Shown: positions 16,105 through 23,566 of the stretch, in pieces
Layout: the number at the start of each line of letters is the position of its first letter
Numbering within the stretch: position 1 is the first letter of the stretch
From: a virus
Reading direction: 5' to 3' (one strand)
DNA: 64,000 nt
Virus record (IMG/VR): IMGVR_UViG_3300019755_000002
Coordinates: 1 to 64,000 of that record
Translations under genes and position numbers: made by a program
The notes under the pieces: model-generated
Databases searched by the model: none
Told to the model about the DNA's origin: nothing
The model's input: only the letters and a program-made list of their open reading frames with translations

Positions 16105-16872
16105 ATGACTATCAAACACATGACCTTCATGGTCGCCCCCGTATTTAAAAACAACCTCGGCATTCACTTTACCAAAGCACCACTGCAAGGTGTTGATAAT
16201 AACGCGTGGTATGAACTTGGCCCCGAAGGTACGCCTTTACTTCCTAAAATTCAGTCGCTACTTATTGGTGCTAATCTTGCCGAGGAAATAGTAGACATTG
16301 AGCAAAGAAACTCAACAGACTATATTGTTAGTTACAGACCGATGCCCGAAAATTTTCACTCCACCCTTACACCTAAAGGTTGGGAAATTGTTGAAAAGCC
16401 GCCTTTAACCGAGGAACAACTACTTGAACCATTTATGGTTATGTCCGACGAAGATAAAAGTCTATTGCTTGAGAATACCGACCTCCTTAGCCTATTACTT
16501 CGAGACTACGACTCTGAAGGTTTTGCTAAATTACTGGTAAATCAAGGCTTAGAAAACGCTAAAAACGAATTCTTTGGCTATCCTGAAACCTTAGAAATGG
16601 CACTAAAACACACAACCTTAAAGGCGGAGGAAATAGCCCCATTATTATGTGAGCATCTAAACATTGCCGAAATACTGTCTTCACCAGAGAAAGACCTTCA
16701 AGCGGAATTAGCTTCTTTAGGTTATGAATGGGTGAAAGAACAATTTGATATTTCAACAGAAGACTTGATCGAAGAGATTAAATCACGCTATCATAAGCAT
16801 GACCTTGTTGCTAAAGACTTTATTCTTAGCCTTGAACAAAAACAACGTACAGCGCTACTTATTAGTGCTTAA
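16105..16872 (+). CDS. Hypothetical protein
   Basis: 255 residues after a box. N-terminal beta-rich domain (TFMVAPVFKNNLGIHFTKAP), then a long acidic, Leu-rich helical domain with several short helices separated by Glu/Asp (LLLENTDLLSLLLRDYD; LKAEEIAPLLCEHLNIAEIL). No motif for catalysis. The stop overlaps the next regulatory module. Confidence 0.7.
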   Translation: MTIKHMTFMVAPVFKNNLGIHFTKAPLQGVDNNAWYELGPEGTPLLPKIQSLLIGANLAEEIVDIEQRNSTDYIVSYRPMPENFHSTLTPKGWEIVEKPPLTEEQLLEPFMVMSDEDKSLLLENTDLLSLLLRDYDSEGFAKLLVNQGLENAKNEFFGYPETLEMALKHTTLKAEEIAPLLCEHLNIAEILSSPEKDLQAELASLGYEWVKEQFDISTEDLIEEIKSRYHKHDLVAKDFILSLEQKQRTALLISA

Positions 16873-16898
16873 TTAAACTAAAAACTGGATTGACGACT
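16872..16898 (+). promoter_or_regulatory. TTAAACTAAAAACT + box variant GGATTGACGACT
   Basis: The AT stretch begins in the stop codon of the preceding gene, so there is no room for a hairpin. The box has one extra base before ATG 16899. Confidence 0.6.
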
Positions 16899-17015
16899 AT
16901 GAACCACTCCCCCCTATTTTGGGCCTCTTGCCCTAAAAGTGTTAAAAGACCTAAAAGCGTTAAAAACGAAAACTCAGCACAAAAACGCACAGCACACCCT
17001 TTTCACCCACCCTAA
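16899..17015 (+). CDS. Small 38-residue protein headed by a box
   Basis: The ATG directly follows the conserved box, which is the main argument that it is real. The product is short, basic and rich in Lys, Pro, Ser and His, with pseudo-repeats PKSVKRPKSVKN. Function unknown; could be a small regulatory peptide. Confidence 0.45.
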   Translation: MNHSPLFWASCPKSVKRPKSVKNENSAQKRTAHPFHPP

Positions 17016-17031
17016 CTAATGAGGTATTTTC

Positions 17032-17259
17032 ATGCTCAAAACCGTTAGATCCAATATAGCGTTAATTCAAAACATAGCTCAAAAAATGCTTACTTCAAAA
17101 GGAAAGTATGTCGTAGTAGACCGAAAGCGATACGACTATAAAGGCTTTTTATCACTTATTGGACAAACAAAAAATCAAGCCGATAAAAGTGGCTTAGAAT
17201 TAAAAGGCTTAAATATGTTATATGAAAAATATAAGACACAAATACTAGCCGAAGTATAA
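17032..17259 (+). CDS. Small basic protein
   Basis: 75 residues, preceded by GAGGTATTTTC. Basic and helical with a Tyr/Arg-rich centre (KGKYVVVDRKRYDYKGF). Possibly nucleic-acid binding. It is followed by a strong hairpin and the box of the next gene. Confidence 0.6.
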   Translation: MLKTVRSNIALIQNIAQKMLTSKGKYVVVDRKRYDYKGFLSLIGQTKNQADKSGLELKGLNMLYEKYKTQILAEV

Positions 17260-17263
17260 ACCT

Positions 17264-17309
17264 CTAAGGGCTGACTCAGCCCTTAGCAATTAAAAGATGG
17301 ATTGACGAT
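17264..17309 (+). promoter_or_regulatory. Perfect 11-bp hairpin + box
   Basis: CTAAGGGCTGA / TCAGCCCTTAG with a single-base loop (17264-17286), then AATTAAAAGA and TGGATTGACGAT before ATG 17310. The hairpin has terminator geometry for the upstream gene. Confidence 0.7.
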
Positions 17310-18011
17310 ATGACTAAGAACAAAGAACAAGCAGCAATACCTTGTTTTGGGCTTCACAAAGCACCAAACAATTTGTATTACTTATTTCAAGACACCAACC
17401 CCTCGGGTTTTGATTTTTTAGGTACGGGCCTAAAGTCAGGTCTAAACAGCGCTATGATATCGGGGAAATGTCCTCATATTATGAACCCGTACCTTCGTCA
17501 AAGAAGTGTACCAAGAAGACACAACCAAGCCTTTGAACTAATTTCAGCCGACCCGTTAGTTAAAGTGATGTCTCCGTTCCCTTCTGAGTTTAAAGAAGGA
17601 AAGATATTTCAACTTCGAGCGGATAAATTACGCTACGCCTTAACATGGTTAAAAACCCTTGAACGTTTAAGTTCACCCAGTTACAGCCAAGTAATTAATT
17701 TAAGTAGTCAATCAAAAGGTTATATAAAACGAGCACTAGGGCATACAAACATTCAACCTATGGCACTAACAGGAGTCCATTTAAGTGATGTTTCAGTAAT
17801 TAATGAAATCTTAGCAACGGCGGAAAAAAGCCCGCGTACGTTATTGCTTGTTTCCGATTTTCATATTGATGATATTCCCGAAATAGACACTAAATTACCA
17901 GAACTAATCGACTTGAATGACCTAGTAACACTGTCACTAGAGCATATCGGCGTTAGGTTAATAGACCAATTTATCAAAGGTGGGAGTTTACCATGGCAAA
18001 AGGCCGCATAA
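17310..18011 (+). CDS. Hypothetical protein
   Basis: 233 residues. N-terminal segment with aromatic residues (HKAPNNLYYLFQDTNPSGFDFLG), central basic region (YLRQRSVPRRHNQAF), and a C-terminal Leu/Asp-rich half with the pattern LLLVSDFHIDD. The gene overlaps the following HTH gene by 19 bases. No known family recognised. Confidence 0.65.
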   Translation: MTKNKEQAAIPCFGLHKAPNNLYYLFQDTNPSGFDFLGTGLKSGLNSAMISGKCPHIMNPYLRQRSVPRRHNQAFELISADPLVKVMSPFPSEFKEGKIFQLRADKLRYALTWLKTLERLSSPSYSQVINLSSQSKGYIKRALGHTNIQPMALTGVHLSDVSVINEILATAEKSPRTLLLVSDFHIDDIPEIDTKLPELIDLNDLVTLSLEHIGVRLIDQFIKGGSLPWQKAA

Positions 18012-18538
18012 CTGAAAGTGGCCTGCCAAGTGTTTGGCCGACAATACTTAGTAATCAAGAACGGGTTAAGCGTTTTTTGGATGTGTATCATAAAAACAGA
18101 GCACTGGGCATTACCCAGAATGATATTACGGCCCGAGACATGGGGCTAAATAGAAGCACAGTGTCAAAACAGATGGCCGACCCGTCGATTCTTTTTACGC
18201 TTAAATATTGTTATTTGTATGAATTAGATCCACTAGAAATATTCCCCGAATTAATCTGGTTAAGAGATCGTTGGTTGAAAGAGTTCCAAGACCATTTAGA
18301 GCTTTTAAAACAAGCAGCGCAGTTAAAAAACCCGAGCCTCATTATTGAGTTGGTAGAAGCGTGTGAATATGGTTTAAGTCTTTATCTTAGCCCAGAATTG
18401 ATTGGTGAAATGAAAAAACTTCGGGGTGAAGCGATTAATACCTTGGCTTTGGCAAAAAAAGGACAAAGCAGACGTAAAAAGCATGAAACGAGGTTAGAGG
18501 CGAGGTTAAGACAAAATGAAGAAAGTGCTAATACCTAA
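17993..18538 (+). CDS. HTH-containing regulatory protein (candidate)
   Basis: 181 residues; ATG preceded by GGGAG. Residues about 35-70 contain a helix-turn-helix pattern (ITQNDITARDMGLNRSTVSKQ, with the stretch ARDMGLNRSTVS as turn and recognition helix), like XRE-type regulators. The remainder is helical, ending in a very basic tail (RRKKHETRLEARLRQN). It overlaps its neighbours on both sides and is probably translated together with the helicase gene. Confidence 0.6.
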   Translation: MAKGRITESGLPSVWPTILSNQERVKRFLDVYHKNRALGITQNDITARDMGLNRSTVSKQMADPSILFTLKYCYLYELDPLEIFPELIWLRDRWLKEFQDHLELLKQAAQLKNPSLIIELVEACEYGLSLYLSPELIGEMKKLRGEAINTLALAKKGQSRRKKHETRLEARLRQNEESANT

Positions 18539-19985
18539 ACAACCTATAAACAATGGGCTTATTGACTTTGACCAAGTTCAGCTTGATCGTGAAGGACTAA
18601 CACTTAGACCTTACCAAGGTGAACACTTAGGCTTCTTCTTAAATGAACATCGAGCTATTGACCGAAGTGAGGCGGGTACGGGTAAAACACCTAAAATGTG
18701 TCTTTGGTTATACACCTTAACCAAGTCAGGTGATAAAGCAGTTTGGGCTATGCCTAAGTCGTTGTTAGCAAAAAATTATGAAGAACTTTTGTTGTGGAGC
18801 AATTTAACACCAGAACAAATTACGCTAGTGGATGGTACACCCGAACAGCGTAAGAAACAGATTGAGCGAAGGTCAACCAAAGTATTCATCATGGGATTTG
18901 ATGCTTTTGCCAATAATTGGTCTGCAATGAGACAGGTTCATCCTACGTTGGTTCATCTCTGTGTGGACGAATTACATAAAGGCTTTAGTACGCATGGTGA
19001 ACGTAATTGGAAAGACCCAAATAAATTCTTTGGCCCTAAAAGAACGGCGCTCATGTATGAGTTCCTTAAAAAAGGAGGGGGGTTCTTCCCCAATACGGGA
19101 ACGATATTAAATGGGCGATTAAATTCCGCCTATCCAGCCATCACCATGATTGAGCCTAGATACTATGGCTCGCATAACGCTTTTCTTGATTGGCATTCTA
19201 TTCGAGACGATTGGGGTAATCCAGTTATGTGGAAAAACCACGACAGACTTAAAGAAATTTTAGATAGGCACGGTCGTCGTATTACCTTTGAAGAGGCCTA
19301 TGGTGAAGAGAACAAGCAAATCATCACCATTCCTTGTGTGCTGAGTGCTAGTCAACTTAAGCCCTACAAAGAACTTGAAAAAAGAGCGATAACCGAGTTA
19401 GAGAACGGTGACATGCTTGAAGCCGCTAATGAAGCGGGTGTGCTTCGTCGTTGCCTTGAAATTATGCAAGTTCCAGAAAAGTACGGTTTCAAGGAAGGTA
19501 GTGAGGGAAAATTAGCCCAACTAGTAAACATGCTTGAAGATGCCCGTGACGAAAAACAACCCTTACTTATTTTTGAAACCGTTAAAGCAGCACAATATAA
19601 ATGGAAGGACGCGGCTGTAGAGCTTGGGTTAGTGGTCGAAGTAATGAACGGTGACGTTAGCGGTGAGCCTAGAATGTGGCTAGATAAAAACTTTAGAGAC
19701 GGGAAAATCGACGTGCTTATTTGTTCGCCAGATGTTGCGGGTGTTGGTTTTAACTGGGGTCACGTTAATAGGATGATTTTTATGAGTTTGGATTGGCAAG
19801 ACACCACTTTCATACAAAATTATCGTCGTGCTATTCGTGGTAAGCGCGAACTTTGCTTACTTATTTACGTGTTTATGTACCGTTCATCTATTGATGGGCG
19901 TATTGCAGGAAAGGTTAACGCCAAGTCTATAGACCGATTAAAGGTTGAAGAAGGTGTTTCAGTACAAATTAGAATAACAAATTAG
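18516..19985 (+). CDS. SNF2-like superfamily 2 DNA helicase
   Basis: 489 residues. N-terminal LRPYQGEHLGFFL (Q-motif-like), Walker A EAGTGKT at about 52-58, motif II VDELHK at about 150, motif III region GTILNGR, and motif VI QNYRRAIRGK at about 434. This is the SF2/SNF2 arrangement seen in phage helicases such as T5 D10. It likely remodels or unwinds DNA in replication or recombination. The last codons form part of a direct repeat with 21308-21340. Confidence 0.85.
   Translation: MKKVLIPKQPINNGLIDFDQVQLDREGLTLRPYQGEHLGFFLNEHRAIDRSEAGTGKTPKMCLWLYTLTKSGDKAVWAMPKSLLAKNYEELLLWSNLTPEQITLVDGTPEQRKKQIERRSTKVFIMGFDAFANNWSAMRQVHPTLVHLCVDELHKGFSTHGERNWKDPNKFFGPKRTALMYEFLKKGGGFFPNTGTILNGRLNSAYPAITMIEPRYYGSHNAFLDWHSIRDDWGNPVMWKNHDRLKEILDRHGRRITFEEAYGEENKQIITIPCVLSASQLKPYKELEKRAITELENGDMLEAANEAGVLRRCLEIMQVPEKYGFKEGSEGKLAQLVNMLEDARDEKQPLLIFETVKAAQYKWKDAAVELGLVVEVMNGDVSGEPRMWLDKNFRDGKIDVLICSPDVAGVGFNWGHVNRMIFMSLDWQDTTFIQNYRRAIRGKRELCLLIYVFMYRSSIDGRIAGKVNAKSIDRLKVEEGVSVQIRITN
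19947..19978 (+). repeat. Direct repeat, left copy (32 bp)
   Basis: GAAGAAGGTGTTTCAGTACA and following bases to 19978 match 21308-21340 apart from one inserted T and one substitution. The left copy codes the last residues of the helicase, the right copy the end of the DGQHR protein in another frame. Confidence 0.8.
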
Positions 19986-19993
19986 GTTCTATT

Positions 19994-20227
19994 ATGAAAA
20001 AGAGTATTTTAAATAATCCTGAATATGACGAGCAAGTTATGCAACAAATAGCTAGCGAATCCGAAACGTTTAGGTATCTTCTTGAGGGGATGGTTAAAGA
20101 CACCGACAGTGAACTCCCTACTAATGAAGCTTGGCTCGGGACGCTGTCCTTGGGTAAGAAAAAAGCGCATACACAAGTAAAGCTTGTTGTTACCCAAGAA
20201 ACCAAAAATCTTATTGATGAGAATTAA
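19994..20227 (+). CDS. Small acidic protein
   Basis: 77 residues, Glu/Asp-rich with short Ser-containing segments (SESETFRYLLEGMVKD). It lies between the helicase and the DGQHR gene with 3-8 bp gaps and inside the segment flanked by the direct repeats. Possibly an accessory partner of the DGQHR protein; no known domain. Confidence 0.6.
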   Translation: MKKSILNNPEYDEQVMQQIASESETFRYLLEGMVKDTDSELPTNEAWLGTLSLGKKKAHTQVKLVVTQETKNLIDEN

Positions 20228-20230
20228 ATT

Positions 20231-21334
20231 ATGAGTGAATTTACATATACTTTTGGCGCTATATTAGGCCAGCAAAATGGTCGCCCCTTTTATCAAGCTA
20301 CAGTGCCTTTTAGAACGTTAGCTTCAATGCTGAAACTTGACGAGGATTTTGACGTCAATAAACGCTCTCAGCGCTTGGTTGATACTACCAGAGCCAAAAA
20401 AGTAGCTAAATATTTACATAAGAATATAAATGGCTTTTTTGTAATTCCTCCGCTTGTCGGTTTTATTGAGGGGGATTTTGAATTTGAGTCTGTGCCGATT
20501 GATGGGTTTGGTAACGTTGGTCGAATGAAAGTTGATTTGGATGCTAGATTTATGTTGTTTGATGGCCAGCACAGAGCTTTTGGTATACGGGAGGCAATGG
20601 CGTTAGCCCCTGAACTTGGCCAGCAAAACGTGTCGATTATGTTCTTTGCGGGCATGAGCTTAAGTGAAAGACAACAAGCTTTCCACGACATTAATTTCAC
20701 TCAAAAAACACCCGCCGCAGCACTTTGCATTGCTTACAATAGTCGTAGTGACTTTGACAAGATGGTTACAGACACATTCAGCAAATCCAGTATCAGAGGT
20801 ATTATTGAATATGAAAAGAATACCGCTAGCGGCAAAAGCAATAAAATATATTCACTCAAAACATTAAAAGATTTTGCTACAAACTTTTGCGGTAAAGATA
20901 TTCAAGAAAATACGCAACAACTATTAGCTGAGTATATTAAGGGCTTATTTACAACAGTTAATATACCTGCTCATTTATCTAGAATTGAAGCTGATAGAAG
21001 GGAGTTATTAAGGCACGGTTTTGTTTGCGCTAAGTATTACCGTGAAAACTATATATTACCTCATGCGGTAACACTGAAAGCATTAGGTTTGCTAGGTAGA
21101 GCTTTACTTAGCGAACACCCATACGATTGGCATCAAAAGCTAGAGGCTATTGGTAATATAAGCGTATTCGATAAACATGCTGAGCATTGGCTTGGCCGTT
21201 GCGTTAATGAACGTGAAAAAATGGTTAGTAACCAATTAGCCGTTCGTCTGACTTTTTACAAACTAAAAGAACTCTGCGGTTTAGCGCTAGCACCCGAAGA
21301 AAAAGTAGAAGAAGGTGTTTTCAGTACAAATTAA
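20231..21334 (+). CDS. DGQHR-domain protein (DndB-like)
   Basis: 367 residues. The signature LFDGQHRAFGIREAM at about 109-123 defines the DGQHR domain found in DndB, the regulator of DNA phosphorothioation gene clusters, and in related proteins of DNA-modification islands. Preceding SQRLVDTTRAKKVAKYL and following FAGMSLSERQQAFHDIN fit the family. No other dnd or dpd gene is seen. In the phage it could repress or interfere with host phosphorothioate or deazaguanine modification systems, or regulate phage genes; this is inference. Confidence 0.8.
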   Translation: MSEFTYTFGAILGQQNGRPFYQATVPFRTLASMLKLDEDFDVNKRSQRLVDTTRAKKVAKYLHKNINGFFVIPPLVGFIEGDFEFESVPIDGFGNVGRMKVDLDARFMLFDGQHRAFGIREAMALAPELGQQNVSIMFFAGMSLSERQQAFHDINFTQKTPAAALCIAYNSRSDFDKMVTDTFSKSSIRGIIEYEKNTASGKSNKIYSLKTLKDFATNFCGKDIQENTQQLLAEYIKGLFTTVNIPAHLSRIEADRRELLRHGFVCAKYYRENYILPHAVTLKALGLLGRALLSEHPYDWHQKLEAIGNISVFDKHAEHWLGRCVNEREKMVSNQLAVRLTFYKLKELCGLALAPEEKVEEGVFSTN

Positions 21335-21340
21335 AATAAC
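21308..21340 (+). repeat. Direct repeat, right copy (33 bp)
   Basis: Copy of 19947-19978, with an extra T that shifts the reading frame so that the DGQHR protein ends VEEGVFSTN. The two copies bracket the genes at 19994-21334. Confidence 0.8.
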
Positions 21341-21386
21341 GAACTAAAAACCCACGACACCAATTACACAAAGGTAGGAATGAATG

Positions 21387-21545
21387 ATGTCTAAAAAAGA
21401 TAAACCCCTATGCGCTGTTAACGGGTGCTTTAAGTTCGGGAAGTTGATGGGGATATGTAAGTATTCTTCTGTCGGTGAACCAACTCGATGCATGGCTCAC
21501 GACAATAAGAAGTGTGAGCATAAAATTCCAGTTACACAAAGGTAG
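21387..21545 (+). CDS. Small cysteine-rich protein
   Basis: 52 residues, five cysteines (about positions 9, 14, 23, 35 and 43) in a spacing that could hold one zinc ion. The ATG follows GTAGGAATGA. The gene ends in TTACACAAAGGTAG, the same sequence that precedes it at 21365-21378, so the start/stop boundaries repeat. Confidence 0.55.
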   Translation: MSKKDKPLCAVNGCFKFGKLMGICKYSSVGEPTRCMAHDNKKCEHKIPVTQR

Positions 21546-21555
21546 GATTTTAAAG

Positions 21556-21918
21556 ATGTTAGATGCGAATGCGAGATACCTTCCTAAGGGGATTAAATTT
21601 TTTGTACGAGGTCATGTTAGTGAAGACAGTGAGCTTATTGGCTTAGGTGTTAAATCCCACCATTACTATCTGTGCAAAATGATGGATAACTCTAATGCGA
21701 ATCCAAGATTTAGCATAAAAGTTGACGGTAAAGTTCACGTAGTTAAATACAAATGCGATTACTCATTCCTAGTGTACCAAGGCACACCAAACGGCAGAGG
21801 CTTTATTCGTGATAAGGCTAAGAAAGCATGTGAACAGGTTGTTGGTGGTTTTAACAACACCTATTGGGAACGACATACTAAAACAAGAATAGAAACTTGG
21901 AGAAGAAAATGTTCTTAA
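21556..21918 (+). CDS. Hypothetical protein
   Basis: 120 residues from the ATG at 21556, which follows TAGGATTTTAAAG; the longer upstream frame runs back through the Cys-rich gene and is not used. Mixed fold with several basic patches and a Lys/Arg-rich end (RHTKTRIETWRRKCS). Last codons overlap the next gene. Function unknown. Confidence 0.65.
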   Translation: MLDANARYLPKGIKFFVRGHVSEDSELIGLGVKSHHYYLCKMMDNSNANPRFSIKVDGKVHVVKYKCDYSFLVYQGTPNGRGFIRDKAKKACEQVVGGFNNTYWERHTKTRIETWRRKCS

Positions 21919-22115
21919 TTGAAAACGAAAAAGGCTCTTTTATTGATGCAGAAAAAATCGACACAATTAACGTGAATGGCGGGAAAATTACTTTTTCAGT
22001 GGTTGGTGATAGTGAGAACTCGTATTCTGTTTCTAAAGCTTACGAGGAGGTATTCCTTAAACACCTTAAGACATTAAACAACAACAGAGCATGTAACGTT
22101 GTTACATCGAAGTAG
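21909..22115 (+). CDS. Small hypothetical protein
   Basis: 68 residues from ATG 21909, preceded by GGAGAAGAAA. Beta-rich N-terminal half (KIDTINVNGGKITFSVV) typical of a compact small fold. It overlaps the previous gene by 10 bases, so is likely translationally coupled to it. Confidence 0.6.
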   Translation: MFLIENEKGSFIDAEKIDTINVNGGKITFSVVGDSENSYSVSKAYEEVFLKHLKTLNNNRACNVVTSK

Positions 22116-22123
22116 GAATGAGT

Positions 22124-22648
22124 ATGACAACCCTAAAACAATTAGAACAAACACCCGTTTTAGATGCTTGCTGTGGGTCTCGCATGATGTGGTTTGATAA
22201 GTCGAATCCGTTAGCAACTTTTTGTGATATTCGCCAAGAAACGATAACTGTCACAGATAGAACACATCGACCAGACGGTACTCGTACAATTGAAATCAAA
22301 CCAGACTCAATAAACGACTTTAGGGATATGCCTTTCTCGGAAAACAGCTTTAATCTTGTTGCGTTTGATCCCCCACACTTAGAGCGAGCGGGGAATAAAA
22401 GTTGGTTAGCTGCCAAATATGGCAAGCTAAGTGATAACTGGCGTGAGGATTTGAGCCAAGGTTTCTCCGAGTGTTTTCGAGTATTAAAGCCAGGTGGAAC
22501 TCTGGTTTTTAAATGGAACGAAACACAGATAAAAGTTAGTGAAATAATTAAACTATCACCATTCCCTCCTCTATTTGGTCAAGTATCTGGTCGTAAGGGC
22601 ATGACTCATTGGTTGGTGTTTATGAAACCAGTTGTGGCCACAAACTAA
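22124..22648 (+). CDS. Class I SAM-dependent methyltransferase
   Basis: 174 residues from ATG 22124 (AGGA at correct spacing; an ATG 6 bases upstream is too close). VLDACCGSRMM at about 12-22 is motif I, AFDPPHLER at about 82-90 matches the DPP(Y/H) catalytic motif, and ECFRVLKPGGTLVFKWNE is the post-catalytic strand. A short stand-alone enzyme; the DPPH motif suggests DNA or other nucleotide-amine methylation, but the substrate cannot be told. One of four methyltransferases in the window. Confidence 0.75.
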   Translation: MTTLKQLEQTPVLDACCGSRMMWFDKSNPLATFCDIRQETITVTDRTHRPDGTRTIEIKPDSINDFRDMPFSENSFNLVAFDPPHLERAGNKSWLAAKYGKLSDNWREDLSQGFSECFRVLKPGGTLVFKWNETQIKVSEIIKLSPFPPLFGQVSGRKGMTHWLVFMKPVVATN

Positions 22649-22658
22649 GGAATAAAGA

Positions 22659-22910
22659 ATGCTAGAGGGTACATTACATGCGCGAGAAGACAACAATATG
22701 TCCTTATCTTGTTCTGGCTATATGGCTATTACAGAAGGAAAAATCACCGAAGTCTCTTTTAAAGGTATGGCGCGAACTGGCGGTCGTGACGCTTGGGTTA
22801 CGGCTTTTGAGAACGCTAAGATTGGTGATGAAGTTAGACAGTCTATCATTGATTGGGTTATAAGCTTTAACGGACACAACAACGTGGTCGCAAAATTCAC
22901 ACCACAGTAG
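22659..22910 (+). CDS. Small hypothetical protein
   Basis: 83 residues, AAGGAATAAAG before the ATG. It has an alpha/beta pattern (ITEGKITEVSFKGMARTGGRDAW). An internal ATG at 22698 could give a 70-residue form. The stop is followed directly by AGGATTTGAATATG, the SD and start of the next gene. Confidence 0.6.
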   Translation: MLEGTLHAREDNNMSLSCSGYMAITEGKITEVSFKGMARTGGRDAWVTAFENAKIGDEVRQSIIDWVISFNGHNNVVAKFTPQ

Positions 22911-22919
22911 GATTTGAAT

Positions 22920-23099
22920 ATGGTTACAGGAATAAGTTTGGATGATGGGTCTTACGTAGAGATCACACAGATTGCGTATGTAAAACCAGATGTTAGGAAT
23001 TGGTGCAAAGTTGTTTTAAAAAATGGCTTTGAGTTTGAATGTCAGTCTTACGACAGAATAAAGGCGGCACTTGCTGCTTATAAATCTTCACCAAAGTAG
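22920..23099 (+). CDS. Small hypothetical protein
   Basis: 59 residues; the ATG at 22920 follows TAGGATTTGAAT. Beta-rich (ISLDDGSYVEITQIAYV), then a helical end. Its last codons again give CACCAAAGTAGGATTT at the junction to the next gene. Confidence 0.55.
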   Translation: MVTGISLDDGSYVEITQIAYVKPDVRNWCKVVLKNGFEFECQSYDRIKAALAAYKSSPK

Positions 23100-23139
23100 G
23101 ATTTAAGTAACTTTTCAAAGTAGACGGAGAAAAACAAAA

Positions 23140-23409
23140 ATGATTAAAGCAGAATCTTTTGCCATTGCCATGATCTCAGGCTTGGTAAAACAACTAGAAG
23201 TTAATGAGTCAAGTTCAGAAGTAGATAAAATGAAGTTTGCTTGCGAGCGTATTCATTTTGAATACTTAAACTCACCACCAGAAATACGTTTAGAACTTTT
23301 AAACAACATGAATGTAGAGTTATTAGAAATACAGGCTTGGTGCACGGCGCAAGAAAAGGATATAAGTTTAGCAATAACAACACTTGAAAGCCAAGAGAAA
23401 CAAGACTAA
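23140..23409 (+). CDS. Small hypothetical helical protein
   Basis: 89 residues; AGACGGAGAAA precedes the ATG. Entirely helical with Glu/Leu heptads (ESSSEVDKMKFACERIHFEYL). Last gene of the small-gene run before a strong terminator. Function unknown. Confidence 0.6.
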   Translation: MIKAESFAIAMISGLVKQLEVNESSSEVDKMKFACERIHFEYLNSPPEIRLELLNNMNVELLEIQAWCTAQEKDISLAITTLESQEKQD

Positions 23410-23414
23410 ACTAA

Positions 23415-23513
23415 CCAAGGTCAGGATTACAAGTCCTGACCTTGGGTGATAATTTACCCCTAAGCGACAACGTTTAGGGGTGTATTAACACCCTCACAAT
23501 TTGGATTGACGAT
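23415..23513 (+). promoter_or_regulatory. Three hairpins followed by a detached box
   Basis: CCAAGGTCAGGA / TCCTGACCTTGG (12 bp, 23415-23445), CCCCTAAGCG / CGTTTAGGGG (23457-23480) and GGGTGT / ACACCC (23478-23493), then TTGGATTGACGAT (box 23503-23513). The next ATG is 53 bp further, with its own AAGG ribosome-binding site. The box here cannot serve as a start-site leader. Confidence 0.75.
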
Positions 23514-23566
23514 ACTAACCAGATTGAGAGTTAAATCTTAATCAATTAATCGAAAAGGTATACCCC

